Assembly: GCA_951640165.1 (NCBI GenBank)
Contig: OX621250.1
Location: forward strand, 14,781,501 to 14,845,500
DNA: 64,000 nt
Direction of reading: 5' to 3'
DNA from: Pseudoips prasinana
Taxonomy: Eukaryota; Arthropoda; Insecta; Lepidoptera; Nolidae
Under the pieces are notes generated by a model. The model was not told the DNA's origin, did no database searches, and saw nothing but the letters and a program-made list of their open reading frames with translations. Positions 56,538 through 64,000 of the stretch are shown here, piece after piece. A program made the position numbers and the translations under genes. Within the stretch, counting starts at the first letter, position 1, and each line of letters opens with the position of its first letter.

Positions 56538-59510
56538 ATGACAATAGAGAATCACTCTTGCGTAATAGCAAATTCAAATATTAATTGTACTGTCAAGCAT
56601 GATAAGGAATGTTCAGATCTTGTAATGGAAAATAATGTGAACCCATCAAACATAAATGCCTACAATAAGAAAAACCAAAAAAATTGTATCAACCTGGTGC
56701 ATCAAAATATTCAAGGTTTGATGGGGAAAGAGTTAGAATTGGAGTTGTTTTTGAATTGTAGCAATATTGATATTTTATGTTTAACTGAGCACTGGCTACA
56801 ACGCCATCAATTCATTTCCAGCTTCAATAATCACCAGGTTGCAAGCTCGTTCATCAGAGAAAAGTATATTCATGGTGGCTCTCTAATATTAATAAATAAT
56901 TTGTTGAAGTTTAAAGAAAGAAGTGACGTTGTGAGCCTCTCTGTTGAGCGAGTAGTAGAGATTTCATGTGTTGAGTTGGAGCGATTTATTGTTGTGAGTC
57001 TTTACAAACCTCCTTGTGCACCATTTGATACCTTTTCAGACATTATGGAGGATGCCTTAAATAAGTTAACTAATACCCATAAAACTGTTATCATTTGTGG
57101 AGATTTTAATGTAAATATTTTGGAGAAAAACTCAACAAGTTGTAATTTTTTAAATTTGTTTATGTCCTATAATTTACATCACAACTTTACAGAACCAACT
57201 AGAGTTACTGCCACAAGTGCTACATGCATTGACAATATATTTAGCTCGGCAAAACCTTTAAATAAATTAATAATGAATAAGATTCAGTCAGATCATTCTG
57301 GTCAGTTGGTCACTTTTTCAAATTCTCCAAAGGTTCAAAGTACACAAATAAGTTACATACCATATAGTGAAAGCCGTTTAGGAATATTTAAATATAATAT
57401 AGCAAGAAAACTGGCACTGTTGCCCTATCATAGTGATCCGGATCACTTGTACAACTCTTTATTCAACTTGATTAATGGTGAGTTCTGCTCAATATTCACA
57501 CCCAAACAGTTGTCTGTAAGTAACCGTCTGATGTTCTGTGATTGGGCAACTCCAGGAATTTATAAAAGTCGCAATCAATTATATAAATTGTATGAAGAAA
57601 GATCCTATAATCAAAATACGACTTTTCTAGAACATGTAAAACAATATGCCAAAACCTTTCGAAGAGCCTGTTCCATTGCTAAATCGATGTACTTAAAAAA
57701 TATTATAAAAAATTCGACAAATATTATTAAAACCACCTGGAAGATTATTAATACTGAGACAGGTAGGAAAAAAATACGTAGTCGTGATTTTAATTTAAGA
57801 ATAAATAATGTTGACATTATAAGCGATTTAGAAGTGGCGACTGAGTTTGAAAAATATTTTTCTAATGTTCCAATCGATGTTACCAAATCTCTTGCGTCTT
57901 CTTCTGTATCTGCTGAGCTAATACTCCAGCAAAGCGTAGAGAAGTGTGACACAGATTTTGAATTCTCGGTGGTTAACCCTAAAGATATTTTGAATGCTTT
58001 CAAAAGTATTAATATGAAAACCACTAGGGATCTGTGGGGTTTATCTGTTAAGACTATTTCATCAATTATAACTATAATCGCCCCACATCTAGCTGCTGTG
58101 TTCAATTGCTGTGTCGCATCTGGCGTATTTCCTGACTTGATGAAGTATAGTAAAATTATTCCATTGTTTAAAGCTGGTGATACTTCAGATCCTTCAAATT
58201 TCCGACCTATTTCCGTATTGCCCACTCTAAGTAAAATATTTGAAAAGCTAATGCTTAGCCAGTTGCTCAGTCACTTTAATATACATAATTTACTTCATCG
58301 GAAACAGTTTGGATTCACGAAGGGTTGTTCAACTATAGATGCAGGAGTCAATCTGTTAAAAAGTATATTCGCGGCTTGGGAGGACTCGCAGGATGCATTA
58401 GGTATCTTTTGCGATTTGTCCAAAGCATTTGATTGTGTTCATCATGACACTCTTGTCAGGAAACTACACCACTACGGTATCAGGAACAAGGCTCTCGAAC
58501 TTTTGACTTCTTACTTGGGCAATAGAATTCAGAAGGTCGATATAAATGGTAAAAAATCTGCGGGATCCCCAGTGGTAATGGGCGTTCCACAGGGATCGAT
58601 TCTCGGCCCATTCTTATTTTTAATCTATATAAATGACTTACCCTACTATGTAAGGGATAAACATGAGATTGTTTTGTTTGCGGATGATACTTCATTGACG
58701 TTTAAAATAAATCGACAATTACGCAATTTTGACGAAGTAAATGACGCAATCTCTAAAGTTGTTCATTGGTTTAATGCTAATAATCTTTTGCTAAATGACA
58801 AGAAAACTAAAGTCATAAAATTCTCTACACCTAATGTGAAACAGGTGGCTACCAATGTACAGCTTAATGGAGCTGGATTGACCCCTGTTGAGTCAACTGT
58901 GTTTTTGGGTATCACAATTGATTCAAAACTACAATGGGGCCCACAAATAGAAAAACTATCAGGCAAATTAAGTTCTGCTGCATATGCTGTTAAAACTATA
59001 AGACGGCTTACTGATGTGGATACAGCTAGAATGGTTTATTTCAGTTATTTTCATAGTATAATGTCCTATGGAATTCTTCTCTGGGGTAGCGCTGCGGACA
59101 TTAACACCATATTTGTATTGCAAAAAAGAGCTGTAAGAGCAATATATAAACTTGGTCCGCGAGAATCTTTGAGAGAGAAGTTTAAAGAGATTAACATTCT
59201 GACTGTAGCATGTCAGTATATATATGAGAATCTAATTTATATGCATAAATATAAAGACTCCTTCTGTAAAAGGAGTGATACTCATAATATAAATACTCGA
59301 TATAAGCATAACTTTGTGTTACATACCACCCGTCTCCACAAAGTAAGTAACTCTTTTATGGGGCAATGTATAAGATTCTATAACAAACTTCCCAGTGATA
59401 TCCGAGAAATGTCTATGAATAAGTTTAAAAGAATTATAAAAGCCAAATTGTGTAGCAGGGCTTATTACAAAACTTCTGATTATTTAAGTGACAAAACAGC
59501 TTGGGATTGA
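56538..59510 (+). CDS. LINE ORF2, endonuclease and reverse transcriptase
   Basis: 990 residues with no interruption. The APE-type endonuclease occupies about 50-260: HQNIQGL, CLTEHWL with the catalytic Glu, SLYKPP, GDFNVNIL (188-195) and SDHSG (251-255). The reverse transcriptase lies at about 535-790: IIPLFKAGD, FRPISVLP, KQFGFTKGCST, FCDLSKAFDCVHHD (motif A), GVPQGSILGPFLF, and FADDT with catalytic aspartates at 716-717. The C-terminus (790-990) carries the GILLWG and LQKRAVRAI motifs typical of CR1/jockey-group elements. The enzyme nicks the target and copies LINE RNA in place. An ORF this intact implies a young insertion. Confidence 0.93.
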   Translation: MTIENHSCVIANSNINCTVKHDKECSDLVMENNVNPSNINAYNKKNQKNCINLVHQNIQGLMGKELELELFLNCSNIDILCLTEHWLQRHQFISSFNNHQVASSFIREKYIHGGSLILINNLLKFKERSDVVSLSVERVVEISCVELERFIVVSLYKPPCAPFDTFSDIMEDALNKLTNTHKTVIICGDFNVNILEKNSTSCNFLNLFMSYNLHHNFTEPTRVTATSATCIDNIFSSAKPLNKLIMNKIQSDHSGQLVTFSNSPKVQSTQISYIPYSESRLGIFKYNIARKLALLPYHSDPDHLYNSLFNLINGEFCSIFTPKQLSVSNRLMFCDWATPGIYKSRNQLYKLYEERSYNQNTTFLEHVKQYAKTFRRACSIAKSMYLKNIIKNSTNIIKTTWKIINTETGRKKIRSRDFNLRINNVDIISDLEVATEFEKYFSNVPIDVTKSLASSSVSAELILQQSVEKCDTDFEFSVVNPKDILNAFKSINMKTTRDLWGLSVKTISSIITIIAPHLAAVFNCCVASGVFPDLMKYSKIIPLFKAGDTSDPSNFRPISVLPTLSKIFEKLMLSQLLSHFNIHNLLHRKQFGFTKGCSTIDAGVNLLKSIFAAWEDSQDALGIFCDLSKAFDCVHHDTLVRKLHHYGIRNKALELLTSYLGNRIQKVDINGKKSAGSPVVMGVPQGSILGPFLFLIYINDLPYYVRDKHEIVLFADDTSLTFKINRQLRNFDEVNDAISKVVHWFNANNLLLNDKKTKVIKFSTPNVKQVATNVQLNGAGLTPVESTVFLGITIDSKLQWGPQIEKLSGKLSSAAYAVKTIRRLTDVDTARMVYFSYFHSIMSYGILLWGSAADINTIFVLQKRAVRAIYKLGPRESLREKFKEINILTVACQYIYENLIYMHKYKDSFCKRSDTHNINTRYKHNFVLHTTRLHKVSNSFMGQCIRFYNKLPSDIREMSMNKFKRIIKAKLCSRAYYKTSDYLSDKTAWD

Positions 59511-59871
59511 GTCGCTCTAAATTAACACATTTAAATACAATGTAAATTTATTTAAGAAATATATATTTTAAAAAAGGATTCCTACTGAGTTTTCTGGCAG
59601 TGTTTCTCAGTAGCTGCCACGTCATGCACTGCACGGTAGGGTAAAAAAAATTGACGATTCCACACAAATGTAATATTTTAACGGAATAAACGACTTTTGA
59701 ATTGAATTGAATTGAATTGAATATTCAATATCGACATAAATCCGTGAAGTGGGTACTAAAAACGAAAAACGCTTGAAATAAGTTTAGGCTCAACTTTCTA
59801 CTGTAATAAAAAACAAAAATAACTTTAGCTTACCTCTTTGATGGTGATTTGTATTTTCTTAATGTACCTAT

Positions 59872-60105
59872 GACGGTCACCGTAGTCTAGTTGGTAGTGC
59901 TCCTGCCTACGAAGCTGGTGGTCCTGGGTTCGAATCCCGGTAAGTGCAAATATTTGTGTGATGAGCACGAATATTTGTTTCTGAGTCATGGATGTATTTA
60001 TCTATCTATATAAGTATGTATATCGTCACCTGGTACCCATAGTACAAACTTTACTTAGTTTGGGGCTAGGATGATCTGTGTGACATTGTCCCCAGATATT
60101 ATTCA
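59872..60105 (+). repeat. tRNA-derived SINE, family B
   Basis: Plus copy with a perfect-looking head (gtctagttggtagtgctcc ... gggttcgaatcccggtaag). A short internal deletion removes the ttttctatgtatataag block. It lies about 150 bases past the intact LINE's tail. Confidence 0.87.
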
Positions 60106-62468
60106 CATACACATATATGTATGTACATTAAAGTTTAAACTTAGGGGGCTTTTCAAAAGAACCTGGTTTCGGCTGAGATTCAAGAGAAGAAATTTTAAGT
60201 ATGCATACTTATATCACCGTTATATTATAATGACTGTCTCTAAAAACATAGAACCAATAGTAACTTTTTTAAAACAACTAATTAGAACAAAATTAATAAT
60301 TTTGTTGGACCATTGGAAAGCATTTCTAATCAAAGAAAGAATTACCATTAACAAACAACGGAGTAATCGATTAACATAAAAAAGAACATGCGTTTATTTT
60401 CATTAAATTAAAAGATTTTTTTTTCGTTAAACTGATAACCTCTTTCTTTTTAGAATCGGTTATAAATATTTTTACAAAATAATGTGACTACGAATTATGT
60501 GAACATAAACGTAATCATTAACAAATTAGTTTAAAATTAATTAAGATTGATTTTCACCTCTAAATACGAACTTAAATATATTATGTCAATTTTATGCCGA
60601 TATTGAGACGGAATATGATTGTGTACTGAAAATTTTGGTTAATTATAATGATTGCAGAACATCATTAACCGTTTCATATTTGAATAAATATACAAAACTG
60701 TTATTAATTAAATGTAAATACAACTTATGTCCACGTGTTTAAATACCTATGCTTTTAAATTGGCGGGAATCAGCACATTACCTATATTGTTATCAATGGT
60801 AAAGCTACAAGTATAATACGTAGTTATATAATAGAAGCATAATCTTCCTTATTTTATCTTGCCTGTTAATAGTCAGTTGAATTTGACGCGTATAGGATAA
60901 CGGTCCTGTAGTTATGGGGCTCAAATACGAAGTAAAGGATAAGGTATGTCTTTGGATTTTTGGTTCCATTTAATATTTTAATTAAAGAAGAAGAAGAAGA
61001 TCATACTACATACACTAATTGATTAATTAGTGTATTCATTAATTAATGTTTTATGTGATCATTAAATAATGACGGATAGGTCTCAGAATAATAAGTCTAT
61101 CAGAGTAATTAATTCGAAACTAGAACCTGGGAAATCAATTTGTTTCCATGAATAATATATTTTTTTTTATTATATTATTTGTAGATACCCTATTATTATG
61201 ATAAACTTAAAATAATTTGAAACTTTTATGAATACCGACTGCGTAAGTAAAGATTAAAAGAAAATAGCTTTGAAATAGTCATCCGCCGGTGCCTGCGGTT
61301 ATAATAAGAAAAATATTAAATTTTAAGTTAAATGCTTTATGCAAAAAAAAATAAAAGCCTTTTAAATAAAATATATAATTTTATGATTTAAGAACATTAT
61401 AGTAATACCTATATACATTAATGGACATATTTGCGTGCGAACACTTAAAAAAGGTATGTAAGCTGTTTGTCTTGTACTATTAAACGACAATTTGTTCCCG
61501 TCGGCACCTTCCAAAGGCAATTGGAATTAATTTTATCCCCTGTGAAATCAAAAATTTTTTTTTATTCTTTATTTTTTACAAATATATTTTCAAAAGTTTG
61601 TACATTTGTCCCACAAAACCGTGTTATCGGTTTGACTGTAGGATCGAGTCTCTGTTGTACAGCATCTATTTATCTTATAACAAAAATAACTAACTACTAC
61701 TATAAATATTTACATTACATTAAATTAAATCTAATAAGTATTTTTTTAACTTAAATTTAAATTATTGAATATATTACAATAAATTTATAATATATATCGA
61801 AACCGAATTATCATAAGTCTGAATAGTACAATTAAAAGCAAATTTAAATATTCAAATTTTTACTAAATAAACTGTTGCGATTAACACTAGGTTGTATTGC
61901 TTGGAAGTCTTGTAAAAATAAGCAAAACATTTGTTCCCGTCGGTACCTCCCAAAGAAAATTGAAATATCATCCACATGTTCACGCATCATTAGACAGTAG
62001 ACACAGCCCTAGCCAAGACGAGGGTGCTCTAAGATAATTATCTTTTTTTACTGCGCACCCGCTAGTTTTAATATCGGGATAAATGCCACGGAAAAGGCTT
62101 GTCAGTGACGCGTAAGGAGGGTTTCCTTTACATTTGATTAATATCTCACTTACTCACTTATTCGGTACTTCTATTGCAACAGATGCTTTTTATTTTTCGT
62201 GTAATTTTCTTGCCATTTTTTGAGATTGTGTTTTAATTTTACGCTGAATTAGCGAACTTGTTTTCTTGAGTATTTTATGTGGTGTCAGATGGCGTGCGAA
62301 ATTTGTTAGGTGATGAAGGAAATGTTAGTAGTTAGATAAAAGTTCATAATAGTTTTCCGTTTATTATTATTATTACGTTGGGAGCAATATATTCCATTTA
62401 TTTATGTACTGAACGTAACCTTTGATCAACAGAAAATTGCATACGCCGTAACTAAGAAATATTTAGAA
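60106..62468. other. No gene seen
   Basis: Very AT-rich. Short open frames lack domains. Contains the dispersed 40 bp direct repeat and an (AAG)n run near 60985. Confidence 0.45.
61487..61967 (+). repeat. Two dispersed copies of a 40 bp direct repeat
   Basis: atttgttcccgtcggcacct near 61490 and atttgttcccgtcggtacct near 61930, each continuing ccaaag...aattg. They are 440 bases apart in the same orientation. No LTR features such as TG...CA ends or primer site were seen. Confidence 0.5.
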
Positions 62469-62649
62469 CTAGCTGTACCCTGCGGTTTTACTCGTGTAAA
62501 ACTTTATAAATTATAGCTTAGGTATGTGTTAATCCAGGATGTCACCTAACTCCAAACCAAATTTTATCAAAATCGCTCCAGACGTTTAAACGTGAAGAAC
62601 TAACGCACATACATACTTACAAATTTTTGCCTTTTTAATATTAGTGTGA
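62469..62649 (-). mobile_element. Helitron-like element, complete
   Basis: 181 bp minus copy, A|TC at 62649 and CTAG|T at 62469; hairpin weakened (ctgcggttttactcgtg). Confidence 0.72.
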
Positions 62650-62759
62650 TAAACTTGTGTTCAGATTAAAAGAACAACTCATTGAAACTATCATTTAAAT
62701 AATCAATCTCGGTATCCAATGAGTACTGGGTGCTGTCACAATAAAACCCACAGGCACTT

Positions 62760-62960
62760 AAACAGGCTTTTTCTTGCTAGTATTTTTTCAAGCCAGTGGC
62801 TTAACGACTGTTGTCAAATGCCTACCACCGAACTGAAAGCTGAACATGACCTCTGAGACACGGATACGCATTAAAATTAGCCAGTTAGGAGCTTTAGGCT
62901 CGCCGATTTCTAACAGGCTGGCAAGGACACCTGGCTATAGCTGACTAATAGTGGCCTTAT
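62760..62960 (+). repeat. 'agacgctcagaaattaaacc' repeat, degenerate
   Basis: ttttttcaagccagtggctt, aacgactgttgtcaaatgcc and ctgagacacggatacgcatt align to the family in order, with many changes. Confidence 0.45.
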
Positions 62961-63026
62961 TAAACACCCATTAATTACAAATTAAGGTACTCTTTTCAAA
63001 AAGACTCAACCCCCTACTATTTTTTT

Positions 63027-63300
63027 GAAGTTATACTTCCTTTGGCGCGATGGAGAAAAATGATGAGAGTGAATTTTTACGATGCGCGCGCACACCGACA
63101 CCAAAAAATTTTACAGCATGAAGTTAGTTCTAGGTGGCATGAGAGTGAATTTATACGATGCGCGCGCGTCGTGCGCGCGCATCGTAAAAATAACAGCATG
63201 ACGTTAGTTCTAGGTGGTATGAAAATTGATAACTACCTGTGTTCAAGTTGTATATTAAGAAGTATAACTTCTAACGCGTGTACATAAGTACACACACTCT
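63027..63300 (+). mobile_element. MITE, 'gaagttatacttctt' family, longest copy
   Basis: Both 15 bp inverted ends are present, the left with one change (acttcctt). It carries the cgatgcgcgcgc block three times, the last two as an inverted pair making a GC hairpin at 63154-63186. Ends gtacataagtacacacac and a T-run. Confidence 0.72.
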
Positions 63301-63306
63301 TTTTTT

Positions 63307-64000
63307 AGAATTTTTGGATAGCATTCTTCTTATACCTATCCCTAGATATTTAATTTTTGTTTCGTTGCCGCTAGCTTCTATTCTCTAAGAATACATAGTT
63401 CGTTAAAGTAAGTAGGTAACAATTTATCCAAAAACCAAATAACAGAGAGCTATCAATTTGTACAAGACACTTAATAGACAATCAAGCTACAAAAACTAAA
63501 TTACCTACTAACAATCGTTGAACATTCACCCTCACTCACCTCATATTTACCGAAGCAATAGATCAAGTTTAAAAAGCCCTAATTTGTAACCACCCCTGTC
63601 AGAAAAGTACACATCTTCATGGAATAACGGCATTATTGATGTTACGACCTTATGACTCAATCGAATGCATATTGAAGGGAATTTCTAGTGTCCGATAGTA
63701 AATTGTAGGTTGGGGCGCCCCTGGTAACAATGTTGTGTTTTAAAGCTGTTATTTTAGATACGTAGACGCAGATTAGGTACCTATGTTATGAAAGTAAATT
63801 ATGTAATTTTTTACTTAGTACGTAGGTACCTATTACGTACCATACTTCCCGATGAAGTTTGAAGTCGTACTGAATCTTGATCAGGTGTTCCGTTAAATAG
63901 ATTGTTTAATAAGTCTAAAATTAAGTGCGGAACTTGATTGAGTTTTCGTAAATAATTTCATCAATAGCGTTTTAAGAAACTCGGCTCTACCTAGTTGTTT
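63307..64000. other. No gene seen to the window end
   Basis: AT-rich with short GTACGTAC-like steps. No repeat or exon recognised. Confidence 0.45.

Larger units (their letters stand above)
56242..59712 (+). mobile_element. Non-LTR retrotransposon (CR1/Daphne-like LINE) with intact ORF2
   Basis: Plus-strand element with a short upstream ORF, a complete 990-residue endonuclease/reverse transcriptase ORF, about 170 bases of 3'UTR containing aataaacgact, and a (GAATT)n tail at about 59695-59718. No clear target duplication was found and the 5' end is uncertain. A simple-repeat tail instead of poly(A) is usual for CR1-group elements. Confidence 0.88.

Noticed and set aside
57611..58225. 204-codon minus-strand ORF
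   Set aside because: Antisense shadow of the intact LINE ORF2.
59872..59950. Genuine tRNA gene (also the heads at 13680, 18600, 39137 and 21545)
   Set aside because: Box A and B and an anticodon-like loop are present, but no acceptor stem closes and each runs into a SINE body.
61487..61967. LTR pair of a retrotransposon
   Set aside because: Only about 40 bases repeat, with no TG...CA ends, primer site or coding region between.

Overview
This window is AT-rich eukaryotic DNA with very low coding density, and almost everything recognisable in it is interspersed repeat. The repeats point to Lepidoptera, probably a butterfly, although I cannot name a species. They are tRNA-headed SINEs with a shared body, small Helitron-like elements ending in a GC hairpin plus CTAG, the lepidopteran 'agggttccgt...cttggccgg' repeat, RTE-type LINE tails, and a cecropia-type mariner. 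The only host gene I can support runs left to right. It has a 5' exon (start codon 31296 or 31323, GT donor at 31336) and a second coding exon (37700-38115) that opens a PR domain of the PRDM3/PRDM16/hamlet type. The exons agree in phase across a 6.4 kb intron. The remaining exons, including zinc fingers, are not visible and probably lie beyond 64000.

Layout. 1-6.8 kb: old SINE, MITE and Helitron-like fragments plus unassigned AT-rich DNA. 6.8-9.9 kb: a minus-strand non-LTR retrotransposon (end of ORF1, endonuclease, reverse transcriptase) broken by one extra base in an A8 run. 9.9-25 kb: MITEs, several long perfect palindromes, three SINE families, nested LINE tails and Helitron-like elements. 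25.57-27.45 kb: an apparently intact mariner (25999-27280) with an uninterrupted transposase and identical terminal repeats, nested in an older repeat. 27.9-29.4 kb: a Helitron-like element, a complex 175 bp fold-back and a 233 bp tandem duplication. 30.8-38.1 kb: GC-rich 5' region, first exon, first intron and second exon of the PR-domain gene. 38.1-56 kb: SINEs, Helitron-like elements, a roughly 75 bp minisatellite and LINE tails, probably intron or downstream sequence. 56.2-59.7 kb: a nearly complete plus-strand LINE with an intact 990-residue endonuclease/reverse transcriptase ORF. 59.9-64 kb: one SINE, one Helitron-like element, one MITE and unassigned sequence.

The transposons are independent parasites rather than a joint pathway, and I found no new multi-gene system. 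The observations most worth a second look are the intact mariner, the fold-back at 28349-28523, the hairpin inside the PR-gene intron, the palindromes at 13.1 and 22.9 kb, the SINE families that share a body but differ in tRNA head, and the conserved-looking exon boundary inside the PR domain.
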